DNA of 33,201 nucleotides from Devosia equisanguinis (lineage in GTDB: Bacteria; Pseudomonadota; Alphaproteobacteria; Rhizobiales; Hyphomicrobiaceae). Shown here in pieces: positions 1 to 8,328 of the stretch; the first letter of the stretch is position 1; each line of letters opens with the position of its first letter. The position numbers and the translations under genes were made by a program. The stretch covers positions 1 to 33,201 of the forward strand of contig CAMAYR010000030.1 of assembly GCA_945862355.1 (NCBI GenBank), written 5' to 3'. Below the pieces are notes generated by a model. It did not search any database. It was not told the DNA's origin and saw only the letters and a program-made list of their open reading frames with translations.

Positions 1-915
1 GAAGGGCGAACCGCGCACCTTCGCGTGCTGGGGGCCGTGGAGCTTGTCGAGGCTGACCTCGAGAACCCGGCAAGTCTGCGGGCCGCGATGGATAGTCAGG
101 ACGCCATAGTGCACACCGCGGCGGTCTATCAGCTCTATGCTCCTGGCCAGGAGGCCGCGATCGTGAGGGCCAGCGTCGAGGGCATCGACACAGCCTTGCG
201 AGCGGCACGCGATGCAGGGGTAAAGCGCGTTGTCGTGACGTCATCGACCGTTACGCTCCCGATGACAGTACCCGGCGCCAGACCTTCCAACGAGAGCCAT
301 TGGGCCTCGGATTTGCGGGTGCCATACGTGCGCGCCAAGACACAAGGGGAGCAGCACGCCTGGGCCTTGGCCGGAGAACTCGGGCTCGACCTCGCAACCG
401 TGCTGCCCGGCGCTTTCGGGGGGCCGGGCTTCCAGCGGAATACGCCGACCATCGACTTCATAGAGGCCATCGTGAAGGGTGCCCTGCAGCTTGGCGCGCC
501 ACCGATCAACTATCCGTATGTGGACGTCCGCGATGTCGCCCGTGCCCATCGGCTGGTCCTCGAGAAGGGCGCCACCGGCCGGTTCCTCGCCGTCAACGAC
601 CACCAGCCTACCGTGACCGAAATCGCCCAGACGATGCATTCGATCGATCGCTCGATCCCGCGGCCACTGATGACGCTGCCGGGCTTCCTGATGCCGGCGA
701 TGCCGCTGCTCGAAGGGCTGACGAGCCTGATGAACGGGTCACCACGCACTCTCACGCCGGAGTTGGCGGGCATGTTACGCGGACGGATCTGGAACGTCAG
801 CAACGAGAAGAGCCGTCGCGAGCTCGGCTGGTCGCCGGAGGTGAGCGTGAAGCAGAGCCTGGCGGATACGATTGCGGCGATCCGCGCACGGGATAGGCGT
901 GGTGTCGCGGGCTAA
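1..915 (+). CDS. NAD(P)-dependent epimerase/dehydratase, extended SDR family (5' partial)
   Basis: The frame is open from the first base, so the start and the N-terminal nucleotide-binding glycine motif lie outside the window; 304 codons are visible. What remains fits the extended short-chain dehydrogenase fold: a V-E-A-D-L segment like the one that follows the second Rossmann strand, then D-A-I-V-H-T-A-A, a V-V-T-S-S-T strand, and the catalytic pair Y-x3-K in V-P-Y-V-R-A-K. Later P-Y-V-D-V-R-D-V-A-R-A-H is typical of epimerases and of dihydroflavonol-reductase-like members. The substrate cannot be told; a sugar nucleotide or a small ketone are both possible. The stop is TAA at 913-915. The next gene begins 40 bases downstream on the same strand and could share its transcript. 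Confidence 0.85.
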   Translation, partial: EGRTAHLRVLGAVELVEADLENPASLRAAMDSQDAIVHTAAVYQLYAPGQEAAIVRASVEGIDTALRAARDAGVKRVVVTSSTVTLPMTVPGARPSNESHWASDLRVPYVRAKTQGEQHAWALAGELGLDLATVLPGAFGGPGFQRNTPTIDFIEAIVKGALQLGAPPINYPYVDVRDVARAHRLVLEKGATGRFLAVNDHQPTVTEIAQTMHSIDRSIPRPLMTLPGFLMPAMPLLEGLTSLMNGSPRTLTPELAGMLRGRIWNVSNEKSRRELGWSPEVSVKQSLADTIAAIRARDRRGVAG

Positions 916-955
916 GGTCGCGCGCGAAGTGGAAGCTTTCAGGGGGATCTCCGCC

Positions 956-1174
956 GTGGCAATGACGTTTCGGGTCGAGCTCGTGTGGCAGGGCGAGGAG
1001 GGCGAGACGGACCAAGCGGTCGCGTCCTCGATTTACCTCACCAAGGACGGCCGCGTGGTGCTGCAGGGCAAGCACGTCACCCCGGAGGAGCGCGCCGCAC
1101 TCGATCTGCCGCAAGAGGCCGCCCTGGTAAGCGTCGACCGCGCGCTCATCCAGGCGATCAAAGAGATGCTTTAG
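956..1174 (+). CDS. small conserved-looking protein of unknown function (72 aa)
   Basis: A 72-residue soluble protein with no signal peptide or membrane segment. I chose the GTG at 956 because AGGGGG lies nine bases upstream (941-946); ATG at 962 in the same frame is the alternative, and a longer reading would overlap the preceding gene. The sequence alternates short beta-like stretches (F-R-V-E-L-V-W, S-S-I-Y-L, G-R-V-V-L-Q-G-K) with a C-terminal helix rich in A, L and I. The pattern suggests a compact alpha/beta fold. I do not recognise a family. Its position between the epimerase gene and rpmG gives no functional clue. Confidence 0.6.
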   Translation: MAMTFRVELVWQGEEGETDQAVASSIYLTKDGRVVLQGKHVTPEERAALDLPQEAALVSVDRALIQAIKEML

Positions 1175-1216
1175 GCAGGATTTACCGATCAAGCAGCGAT
1201 CCATCGCGGGTTTGCC

Positions 1217-1245
1217 TTGACAGGGCTGCGGCCTGAAGGCATTTG
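1217..1245 (+). promoter_or_regulatory. possible sigma-70-type promoter of rpmG
   Basis: A perfect TTGACA at 1217-1222 is followed after 17 bases by CATTTG, a weak -10 element. Alphaproteobacterial housekeeping promoters often have a strong -35 and a degenerate -10, so this is plausible. It would leave a leader of about 65 bases before the rpmG start. Confidence 0.4.
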
Positions 1246-1318
1246 TCCATCAGAAATTTCCGTGCGATGGCCCGCGCTGTCCGAGGAATAAGACTTGGAA
1301 TAAGACGAGGAAAACGAA

Positions 1319-1486
1319 ATGGCCAAGCCCGTCACCCAGAAGATAAAGCTGCTCTCGACCGCCGGCACCGGCTTCTTCTATGTCACGAAGAAGAACCCCC
1401 GCACGTCGACGGAGAAGATCTCGTTCAAGAAGTACGACCCGGTCGCGCGCAAGCACGTCGAGTTCAAAGAGACGAAGATCAAGTAG
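1319..1486 (+). CDS. rpmG: 50S ribosomal protein L33
   Basis: A 55-residue basic protein that reads as L33 along its whole length: it begins M-A-K-P, contains the typical [13 protein letters not shown] segment (about residues 17-29) and ends [18 protein letters not shown]. Length and ending match alphaproteobacterial L33. It belongs to the large ribosomal subunit near the E site. The start ATG has GAGG eight bases upstream. The zinc-binding cysteine pairs of the C+ paralogue are absent, so this is the zinc-independent C- form. That is worth noting because a zinc-uptake cluster lies 0.7 kb downstream. A strong terminator follows, so it is probably transcribed alone. Confidence 0.96.
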   Translation: MAKPVTQKIKLLSTAGTGFFYVTKKNPRTSTEKISFKKYDPVARKHVEFKETKIK

Positions 1487-1520
1487 CTGATCTAGATCGT
1501 TTACAGGCCGGAACCTGGAA

Positions 1521-1547
1521 CCCCTGGCGCATCGCGCCGGGGTTTTT
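1521..1547 (+). terminator. rho-independent terminator of rpmG
   Basis: CCCC-T-GGCGC pairs with GCGCC-GGGG around an ATC loop (nine pairs with one bulged T) and runs directly into TTTTT. It lies 35 bases after the rpmG stop. This is the clearest intrinsic terminator in the window. Confidence 0.9.
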
Positions 1548-1655
1548 CGCGTGCCGCCTCCGCACACGAAGGTGGACGCAGACGTAAGCTGGCGGAACCT
1601 CGAAATCAACTTGAGCAGTGCTGCCTTAAGCGCGAAGCGCTAAGCCATCAACCTC

Positions 1656-1718
1656 GGTCAGGGGCCGCAGCATGGCCCGGTAGCGGGGTAAGACCCGAGC
1701 CCGCCCCGTCCCCTGACC
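1656..1718. repeat. inverted repeat, long imperfect hairpin
   Basis: GGTCAGGGG at 1656-1664 is the exact reverse complement of CCCCTGACC at 1710-1718. The 45 bases between contain further pairing blocks (GGGCC-type and GCGGGG/CCCGC-type), so the whole can fold into one branched hairpin. No T-tract follows, so it is not a standard terminator. It could be a REP-like element or part of a structured RNA. Confidence 0.55.
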
Positions 1719-1855
1719 TGGTGACCAGACAGCCGCCAAAGAGGGCGTTGGCAACCACCTGGTGTGCGATCGGCTGCATTTGGCTACCGGGGAGGCCATC
1801 ACCAGTCGCCAAGCCGATCATGTGCCCGTGTCTCAGGAGATGCGGCGGACCTGAT

Positions 1856-2008
1856 TCACGAGAGCACCTCTGCAACTTCCTGCCGCAGCGTTGCCAATGA
1901 AGACCATGAAGGCCCTCTGGAGCCGCAACAGAAAGCAATTCCGTTCGTAGGCGTCCCCAGCGACTCCAGACTGACATATGCAGCCACGCTGTTATAACTG
2001 GAAAACAT
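1856..2008 (-). CDS. possible 50-aa small protein (speculative)
   Basis: A leftward frame starts with ATG (complement of 2006-2008) and runs 50 codons to TGA at 1856. It begins M-F-S-S-Y-N-S-V-A-A-Y, contains two adjacent cysteines in the middle, and ends Q-E-V-A-E-V-L-S. It has no signal peptide. An AGG abuts the start directly, which is too close for an ordinary ribosome binding site. TTGACA overlaps that site (complement of about 2010-2015). I do not recognise the protein. A chance frame is about as likely as a real gene. Confidence 0.2.
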   Translation of the reverse strand: MFSSYNSVAAYVSLESLGTPTNGIAFCCGSRGPSWSSLATLRQEVAEVLS

Positions 2009-2227
2009 CCTGTCAAGTTAAAAGAATGTAAATGCAAACTAAGGCGCTTCTATGTCGCAGTCGTGCCCGTGAGTAGACGGAAGCGACTTCTGCGAACATC
2101 GTTAATTTCGCGGGACGCAGCCTCGCCGGGAGGCAGAAAGCGCCCGTTGGCATGCACACTGCCGCGTTGCCCTCGAGCAGCCCGTGCAATAGGGTGAACG
2201 ATGGCTTGACGCCCGACGAGAGGCCAG

Positions 2228-2725
2228 ATGCCCCGACCTTCAGACAACCTCGGCTTTCCCGCGCACGATCACAACCATCGGTCGTGCGAGGCGGACTTGC
2301 TCGAGCGGGCGATGGGCCTGTTCGAGGCCAAGGGCATGAAGCTGACCGATCTCCGCCGGCGTGTGCTCACTGAGATCGCAGCGTCTCATCAGGCGCTCGG
2401 TGCCTACGAGATCCTCGACCGGCTCTCGACCAAAGGGCCGCGCCTGGCACCAATTTCGGTCTATCGCGCAATCGACGCACTTCATGCTGCAGGGCTGGTG
2501 CACCGGCTCGAGAGCCGCAATGCGTTCTTCGCCTGCCACAGCCATCACGAGCCCGATCGGGACCAGGTCTTTCTGGCCTGTGAGAAATGCGGCCGGGTTG
2601 CCGAGATCCAGGGCGAACAGGTTTTCGCCGCGCTCAACGCGCTCGTCGCCAAGGCACATTTCCAGCTGCGCCGCTCCGTGACCGAGATGACAGGGACCTG
2701 CGCGGCCTGCCAGAGCCGGACCTGA
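2228..2725 (+). CDS. zur: zinc-responsive Fur-family repressor Zur
   Basis: A 165-residue Fur-superfamily regulator that is expected to bind Zn(II) and repress zinc-uptake genes. The N-terminal winged helix (about residues 22-95) includes K-L-T-D-L-R-R-R-V-L and P-I-S-V-Y-R-A-I-D-A-L, the usual DNA-recognition region. The C-terminal dimer and metal domain has H-S-H-H-E (104-108) and two CxxC pairs, C118/C121 and C158/C161, that form the structural zinc site. Assignment to Zur rather than Fur rests on the two genes immediately downstream, which encode zinc ABC transporter parts. The N-terminus adds a short H-D-H-N-H stretch. GAGAGG lies just upstream of the ATG. The stop is two bases before znuC, so the three genes form one operon, probably autoregulated. 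Confidence 0.9.
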   Translation: MPRPSDNLGFPAHDHNHRSCEADLLERAMGLFEAKGMKLTDLRRRVLTEIAASHQALGAYEILDRLSTKGPRLAPISVYRAIDALHAAGLVHRLESRNAFFACHSHHEPDRDQVFLACEKCGRVAEIQGEQVFAALNALVAKAHFQLRRSVTEMTGTCAACQSRT

Positions 2726-2727
2726 CG

Positions 2728-3633
2728 ATGGCAGTGGGAAGTACTGGGGGAGAGCGCGATGCTGGCGCCCGCCGTGGGGATGGGAGCGAAGACGCGCACG
2801 TGCATGGCGGCCAGGACGATGGGCATGGGCATGAGCATGGGCACACCCATTCCCAACCGCCGCAGTCGCTCGGTCCACCCGACCCATCCGCGCTGATCAG
2901 TGCGCGCGGCCTGACCGTCGTGCGCGAGGGCCGGACGATCCTCGAGGACATCGACCTCGATATCGCGCTCGGGGAGATCGTCACGGTGATCGGGCCGAAC
3001 GGTGCGGGCAAGAGCACGCTGGTGCGGGCCTTGCTCGGGCTGATCGGCACGACACGCGGCACCGTGATGCGGCGGCCGGGGCTGGTGATCGGCTATGCGC
3101 CGCAGCGCTTCGACGTCGACCGCGCGATGCCGATGACGGTGGAGCGCTTCCTCCGGCTCGGCGCACCGGCGGAGGAAGCTCGCATTACAGCAGCCCTGGC
3201 AGAAGTCGGGGCGGGAAGGGTGGTGGGACAGCAGATTTCGAGCCTGTCGGGCGGCGAGATGCAGCGCGTCGTGCTGGCGCGAGCGCTGCTGCGCAATCCG
3301 CAACTCCTGGTGCTCGACGAGCCGGTGCGCGGCGTCGACTATGCAGGGGAAGCCGAACTCTACGAGTTGATCGGCCGGCTGCGCGACACCCACAGACTCG
3401 GCGTGCTCCTGGTCAGCCACGACCTTCACGTGGTCATGGCCAAAAGTGATCGCGTCGTATGCATCAACCGGCATGTGTGCTGCTCGGGCGTGCCGCAAAC
3501 GGTGGCCCGCGACCCTGAGTACGTTCGTCTGTTCGGCGAGGAGGCAGCGCGCGCGTTCGCGGTCTATCATCACGAGCACGATCACAGACACGATCTGGCC
3601 GGGCGCCCCGCCCCGGCGCGCAAGGGCGAGTAA
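2728..3633 (+). CDS. znuC: zinc ABC transporter ATP-binding protein ZnuC with histidine-rich tails
   Basis: The ATPase of a high-affinity zinc importer, acting on the inner face of the membrane with ZnuB. The 301 residues show Walker A G-P-N-G-A-G-K-S-T (89-97), the signature L-S-G-G-E (173-177), Walker B L-L-V-L-D-E-P (193-199) and the switch His in S-H-D-L (H231). I start at ATG 2728, two bases after the zur stop; an upstream reading inside zur is only a shadow. The first 55 residues are not part of the ATPase fold: they hold seven histidines between 24 and 41 in G-H-G-H-E-H-G-H-T-H style. The C-terminus has another run, Y-H-H-E-H-D-H-R-H-D (280-289). Such runs bind zinc or nickel and may buffer or sense the imported ion. 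The ABC class (Mn/Zn/Fe) and the zur neighbour support zinc. Confidence 0.92.
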   Translation: MAVGSTGGERDAGARRGDGSEDAHVHGGQDDGHGHEHGHTHSQPPQSLGPPDPSALISARGLTVVREGRTILEDIDLDIALGEIVTVIGPNGAGKSTLVRALLGLIGTTRGTVMRRPGLVIGYAPQRFDVDRAMPMTVERFLRLGAPAEEARITAALAEVGAGRVVGQQISSLSGGEMQRVVLARALLRNPQLLVLDEPVRGVDYAGEAELYELIGRLRDTHRLGVLLVSHDLHVVMAKSDRVVCINRHVCCSGVPQTVARDPEYVRLFGEEAARAFAVYHHEHDHRHDLAGRPAPARKGE

Positions 3634-3639
3634 GCAGGC

Positions 3640-4428
3640 ATGGAGCCTTTTCTTCTGCGGGCGCTTGCCGCCGGCGTCGGTCTCGCGGTGATCGCCGCCC
3701 CGCTCGGATGCTTCCTCGTCTGGAGCCGGATGGCGTTCTTCGGCGAGACCGTGGCGCAGGCGAGCCTGATCGGGGTGGCGCTCGCCCTGGCCTTCGACAT
3801 CGACGTCACCGCGACCGTCCTGGTCGCGTGCGTGGCGATGGCGCTGCTGCTGGTGGCGCTTTCCAGACAGAGCCTGGTGCCCGTCGACTCGCTCCTCAGC
3901 CTGCTCGCGCACTCCTCGCTCGCAATCGGCGTGCTGGCGACCGCGCTCGCCAAGGGGCGCTCGATCGATCTGATGGGCTTCCTGTTCGGCGACATCCTGT
4001 CCGTGACTACAGGCGATCTCGCCTGGCTAGGGATGTGCGGGCTGGTGGTGATCGCGGTGCTGTGGCGGCTGTGGCAACCACTGTTGTCGATCGCCGTCCA
4101 TGACGAGCTCGCCGCAGCCGAAGGTATAAACCGTGACCGCGCCAGGATCGTGTTCGTGGTGTTGCTCGCCGTCGTGATCGCGATGGCGATGAAAATCGTC
4201 GGCGTACTGCTGACGGTCGCCTTCCTCATCATACCAGCCGCCGCCGCCCGTCCGCTGTCGAAGACCCCGGAGGCCATGGCGAGCCTTGCGGCGCTGCTCG
4301 GTGCACTCGGCGTCGCGGGCGGCCTCGGCCTGTCGATGTTGGCCGATACACCGGGAGGCCCTTCGATCGTCGCCGTACTGGCGCTGATCGCGGCGATGAC
4401 GATGGCAGGCGCGGTGCGGCGGGGGTGA
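3640..4428 (+). CDS. znuB: zinc ABC transporter permease ZnuB
   Basis: A 262-residue, strongly hydrophobic protein of the ABC-3 (metal importer) permease family with about eight membrane segments from residue 5 to the end. Typical features are the N-terminal P-L-G-C-F-L-V-W-S-R-M-A-F-F-G-E-T-V-A-Q-A-S region, the G-D-I-L-S segment in mid-protein and the late G-V-L-L-T-V-A-F-L-I-I-P-A-A-A-A-R element. It forms the channel for Zn(II) across the cytoplasmic membrane together with ZnuC. The ATG is six bases after the znuC stop, so translation is probably coupled. No periplasmic binding protein (znuA) gene follows, so the operon depends on one elsewhere. I see no terminator before dnaE. Confidence 0.92.
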   Translation: MEPFLLRALAAGVGLAVIAAPLGCFLVWSRMAFFGETVAQASLIGVALALAFDIDVTATVLVACVAMALLLVALSRQSLVPVDSLLSLLAHSSLAIGVLATALAKGRSIDLMGFLFGDILSVTTGDLAWLGMCGLVVIAVLWRLWQPLLSIAVHDELAAAEGINRDRARIVFVVLLAVVIAMAMKIVGVLLTVAFLIIPAAAARPLSKTPEAMASLAALLGALGVAGGLGLSMLADTPGGPSIVAVLALIAAMTMAGAVRRG

Positions 4429-4611
4429 TCTGCAGATGCGGCTGGAATTGCACGACAGTGCGCCTGTGAATAGCGGGTAAGCCCCAAGACTTTTCGAGTG
4501 CCGGCGCGTGCGCAGGCGGCGCAGATCGGCGAGGATATGCTGCTGATTCGAAATTCCTCGCCGCTGCAACCTCGTTTCTCGTATCCAGTGGTCGACCGTC
4601 GAGGCCATGCC

Positions 4612-7600
4612 ATGAACTCCCCCGTCCGCAATCTCACGCCCGCCACTGCCGTCACCCCACCGGCCGCCGCAGCCCAAGCCGCCGCGCCCGCGCTGCCTGG
4701 ATTCGTGCATCTGAAGGTGCATTCGGCCTACTCCCTGCTCGAGGGCGCCCTGCCGATCGGCAAGATCGCCAAGCTCACCGAGAAGCACGGTTTCCCCGCC
4801 GTCGCGCTGACCGACACCAACAACATGTTCGGCGTGCTGGAGGCATCCAATAAGCTCGCCGATACGGGTATCCAGCCGATCGCCGCTGTCTCCCTCGCCT
4901 TCGACTTCCAGGAAAAGAAGCCCGAACGCCGCACGGCGGGAGGTCTGCCCGTGCGCGCGCTGCCGCACAAGGACGGCCTGATCGCCCTCTATGCGATGAA
5001 CGACAGGGGCTACTCCAACCTGATGGAGCTCGTATCGAAGGCGCATCTGGAAGCGCCCGATGTCGAAGGTCCCCACGTCAGGCTCGCGGACCTCGAGACG
5101 CATTCCGAGGGGATCATCGCGCTGACCGGGGGACCCGACGGCCCGATCGACCGCGTTCTCCGCGAGAACCAGGACACGGTCGCCGAGGCCCGCCTCGCCA
5201 CGCTCGCCCGGCTGCTCGGCGACAGGCTCTATGTCGAGGTCCAGCGGCATGGCACGAAGGAAGAGGCTGCCGTCGAGCCGAGGCTCGTCGATCTCGCCTA
5301 CAAGCTCGGCCTGCCGCTCGCCGCAACCAACGAGGCCTACTTCGCCGCGCCCGACGACTACGAGGCGCACGACGCGCTCATCTGCATCGCGGAAGGCAAG
5401 TACATCGTCGAGGACGACAGGCGGCGGCTGACGCGGGAGCACTACTTCAAATCGGCAGCGGAGATGGCGGAGCTGTTCACCGATCTTCCAGAGGCTCTCG
5501 CCAACACCGTCGAGATCGCACGCCGCTGCGCTTATCGCGTGAAGGGCAAGAAGCCCATTCTGCCAGCGTTCGTGGCGACGGAGCCGGGCACCAGTCAGGA
5601 GGACCGGCAGGTCGCCGAGCACGTCGAGCTGAAGCGACAGGCCGAGGAAGGGCTCGACGAGCGCCTCGCTGCCAACCCGCTCGCCGCCGGCTTCACGCGC
5701 GAGGACTACGACAAGCGGCTGGCCTACGAAATCGACATCATCGCGCGGATGAAGTTTCCCGGCTACTTCCTGATCGTCGCCGACTTCATCAAATGGTCGA
5801 AGGCGAACGGCGTGCCCGTCGGCCCAGGTCGCGGCTCGGGCGCGGGCTCGCTCGTCGCCTGGGCGCTGACGATCACCGATCTTGATCCGCTGCGGTTCGG
5901 CCTGCTGTTCGAGCGCTTCCTCAATCCGGAACGCGTTTCGATGCCGGACTTCGACATCGACTTCTGCCAGGACAAGCGTGGCGAGACGATCCGCTACGTG
6001 CAGGAGAAGTACGGGCGGGACAAGGTCGCGCAGATCATCACGCACGGCAAGCTGCAGGCCCGCGCGGTGCTTCGCGACGTCGGCCGCGTGCTGCAGATGC
6101 CGTTCGGCCAGGTGAGCAAGCTTTGCGGCCTCGTGCCGAACAATCCAGCAAACCCTGTGACGCTCGATGAAGCGATCGAGGGCGAGCCGAAGCTGCAGGA
6201 AGAGCGCGACAGCGACCCGATGGTGGCGCGGCTGCTCGAGATCTCGCTGAAGCTCGAGGGGCTCTACCGTCACGCGTCGACGCACGCCGCCGGCATGGTG
6301 ATCGGCGACAGGCCGCTTGCACAGCTCGTGCCGCTCTACCGCGATCCGAAGTCGGATATGCCGGTGACGCAGTTCAACTGGAAATACGTCGAGGCAGCGG
6401 GCCTGGTAAAGTTCGACTTCCTCGGCCTCAAGACGCTGACCGTGCTGCAGAAGGCGATCGATCTCATCAAGCATGGCCGCGGCATCGACGTCGATCTCGC
6501 CCGCGTGTCGATCGACAACGACTACCCCGAGGCCAACAAGGCCTACGAGTTGCTGGCCAAGGCCGACACTGTCGGTGTGTTCCAGCTGGAATCGACGGGC
6601 ATGCGCGACAGCTTGAAGAAGCTGCGCCCTGACCGCTTCGAGGACATCATCGCGATGGTGGCCCTCTATCGCCCCGGCCCGATGGACAACATTCCGACCT
6701 ACATCAACCGCAAGCACGGCGAGGAGCCCGTCGACTGCCTGCATCCCCTGCTCGAAGGCATTCTCAAGGAAACCTACGGCGTCATCATCTACCAGGAGCA
6801 GGTGATGCAGATCGCGCAGGTGATGGCGGGCTACAGCCTCGGTCAAGCCGACCTTCTGCGCCGCGCGATGGGCAAGAAAGACAAGAACGAGATGGCGAAA
6901 CAGCAGGCGCTGTTCGTCGAGGGCGCGCTGAAGAACGGCGTGAAGAAGGAAGACGCGGTCTACATCTTCGAGCTCGTGGACAAGTTCGCCGGCTACGGCT
7001 TCAACAAATCGCACGCGGCCGCCTACGCGCTCGTCAGCTACCACACGGCGTATCTCAAGGCGAACTTCCGCGAAGAGTTCCTGGCAGCGTCGATGACGCT
7101 CGAGCTCGCCAACACCGACAAGCTCGCGGGCTTTTCGGCTGAAGCGCGCAAGTCGGGCATAACCGTGCTGCAGCCGTGCATCAACACGTCGTTCGTGGAG
7201 TTCGGCGCCGAGCCAGGATCACCGGAAAAACCTGGCGCCATCGTCTATGCACTCGCCGCGCTCAAGAACATCGGCGCAGCGGCGATGGAGAACATCGTCG
7301 CCGAGCGCGCGGCCAAGGGCCCTTTCAAGGATCTCGCCGACTTCGCCGGCCGCGTCGACCCCAAGGTGCTCAACAAGCGCGCGCTCGAGATGCTGTCGTC
7401 GGCGGGCGTGTTCGACAAGCTGGAGCCCAATCGCGCACTCGTCCATGCCAACGCCGACGTCATCCTGAGCGAGGCGGGCAAGCGCGGCGAGGACGAGGCG
7501 AAGGGCCAGTTCGACATGCTGAGCGCGATGTCGTCGGACACCCAGAAATCGAATGTCGTCTTGAAGCTCAGGCCGGCGCGGATGTGGACGCCGATGGAAC

Positions 7601-8232
7601 GTCTCGACATGGAGTTCAGCGCGATCGGCTATTTTCTCTCCGGCCATCCGCTCGACGAGTACGAGAGTGCGCTCGCCTCGATGGGCGTCAAGCGCTGCGC
7701 AGAATTCGCCGCAGAGGTGACCGGCTCGGGTAGCGCAAGGGTTGCCGCCATCGTCGTCGCAGCACGCGAGCGGCGCTCGGCGAAGGGCAACAAATTCGCG
7801 TTCGGCATGTTCTCCGACGCCTCGGGCCAGTTCGAGGCGATCATCTTCGGCGACACGCTGGCGGCGAGCCGCGACCTGCTCGAGGCTGGCACGCCGGTGA
7901 TGCTGGCGCTGGCGGCAGACAGGGTAGATCCGGAAACCCTGAAGCTGCGGGTGGAATCGGTCCAGGCGCTCGACGCCGTGGTCGGCAATGTCGACAGCCA
8001 GCTTCGCGTCACCTTTGAGCCCGGACAGCTCTCGGTCCAGCGGCTGGGGGCCGCTTTCGCTGAGTTCCGTTCGCACCTGAAGCCGGGCCGAGGCGAGATC
8101 CGCCTCGTCGTGGCTTTGCCGGACGAAGCCCGCGAGGTGGAGCTCGCTTTGCCCGGCCGCTACGACGTCTCGCCGGCCAGCCGCGGGCTGCTGTCCACAG
8201 TGCCCGGCGTGCTGGCGGTGATGGAGGGCTGA
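4612..8232 (+). CDS. dnaE: DNA polymerase III alpha subunit
   Basis: The catalytic subunit of the replicative polymerase (family C), 1206 residues from the ATG at 4612, which has GAGG seven bases upstream. In-frame starts at 4498 (GTG) and 4537 exist, but the added residues do not look like DnaE. Order of domains: about 35 low-complexity A/P-rich residues, the PHP domain (H-L-K-V-H-S-A-Y-S-L-L-E-G), then the palm and fingers with G-P-G-R-G-S-G-A-G-S-L. The catalytic aspartates are D446 and D448 in P-D-F-D-I-D-F and D602 in K-F-D-F-L-G-L-K. G-Y-G-F-N-K-S-H-A follows, then the helix-hairpin-helix region and a C-terminal OB fold (about 960-1060). All three catalytic carboxylates are present, so this is the main polymerase rather than the DnaE2 (ImuC) mutasome form. 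Confidence 0.97.
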   Translation: MNSPVRNLTPATAVTPPAAAAQAAAPALPGFVHLKVHSAYSLLEGALPIGKIAKLTEKHGFPAVALTDTNNMFGVLEASNKLADTGIQPIAAVSLAFDFQEKKPERRTAGGLPVRALPHKDGLIALYAMNDRGYSNLMELVSKAHLEAPDVEGPHVRLADLETHSEGIIALTGGPDGPIDRVLRENQDTVAEARLATLARLLGDRLYVEVQRHGTKEEAAVEPRLVDLAYKLGLPLAATNEAYFAAPDDYEAHDALICIAEGKYIVEDDRRRLTREHYFKSAAEMAELFTDLPEALANTVEIARRCAYRVKGKKPILPAFVATEPGTSQEDRQVAEHVELKRQAEEGLDERLAANPLAAGFTREDYDKRLAYEIDIIARMKFPGYFLIVADFIKWSKANGVPVGPGRGSGAGSLVAWALTITDLDPLRFGLLFERFLNPERVSMPDFDIDFCQDKRGETIRYVQEKYGRDKVAQIITHGKLQARAVLRDVGRVLQMPFGQVSKLCGLVPNNPANPVTLDEAIEGEPKLQEERDSDPMVARLLEISLKLEGLYRHASTHAAGMVIGDRPLAQLVPLYRDPKSDMPVTQFNWKYVEAAGLVKFDFLGLKTLTVLQKAIDLIKHGRGIDVDLARVSIDNDYPEANKAYELLAKADTVGVFQLESTGMRDSLKKLRPDRFEDIIAMVALYRPGPMDNIPTYINRKHGEEPVDCLHPLLEGILKETYGVIIYQEQVMQIAQVMAGYSLGQADLLRRAMGKKDKNEMAKQQALFVEGALKNGVKKEDAVYIFELVDKFAGYGFNKSHAAAYALVSYHTAYLKANFREEFLAASMTLELANTDKLAGFSAEARKSGITVLQPCINTSFVEFGAEPGSPEKPGAIVYALAALKNIGAAAMENIVAERAAKGPFKDLADFAGRVDPKVLNKRALEMLSSAGVFDKLEPNRALVHANADVILSEAGKRGEDEAKGQFDMLSAMSSDTQKSNVVLKLRPARMWTPMERLDMEFSAIGYFLSGHPLDEYESALASMGVKRCAEFAAEVTGSGSARVAAIVVAARERRSAKGNKFAFGMFSDASGQFEAIIFGDTLAASRDLLEAGTPVMLALAADRVDPETLKLRVESVQALDAVVGNVDSQLRVTFEPGQLSVQRLGAAFAEFRSHLKPGRGEIRLVVALPDEAREVELALPGRYDVSPASRGLLSTVPGVLAVMEG

Positions 8233-8328
8233 GGTGGAACTCGAGCCGGGGCACCCGCGCCGGGGCTGCGGTGCTGGACAATTCGTGCTATGAAATACGA
8301 GGCTGAAGCTCGCAAAGGTCCTGTAATC

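Larger units (their letters stand above)
1548..2227. other. 680-base stretch without a confident gene
   Basis: Between the rpmG terminator and zur no long frame looks like a known protein. The stretch holds a large inverted repeat (1656-1718), the odd palindrome CTGGT-G-ACCAG beside it (about 1718-1728), one possible 50-codon leftward frame (1856-2008) and a noticeably more A/T-rich patch at about 1975-2045. The zur promoter must lie near the right end, but I cannot point to convincing -35 and -10 boxes. I see no motif of RNase P RNA, tmRNA, SRP RNA or tRNA. A remnant of a mobile element or an unrecognised structured RNA are both possible. Confidence 0.5.

Noticed and set aside
1656-1850. SRP RNA, RNase P RNA or tmRNA gene in the intergenic stretch
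   Set aside because: A GGTCAGG-like start recalls SRP RNA, but the conserved GGAAGGAAGCAGCC-type loop and the other hallmark motifs are missing.
1991-1998. GTTATAAC as a possible Zur box
   Set aside because: It is a palindrome but shorter than the alphaproteobacterial Zur boxes I know, and lies 230 bases from zur with no second half.
4027-7044. A 1005-codon open frame on the minus strand
   Set aside because: It lies antisense to znuB and dnaE, is rich in R, H, V and L as expected from reverse-reading GC-rich codons, and shows no domain.
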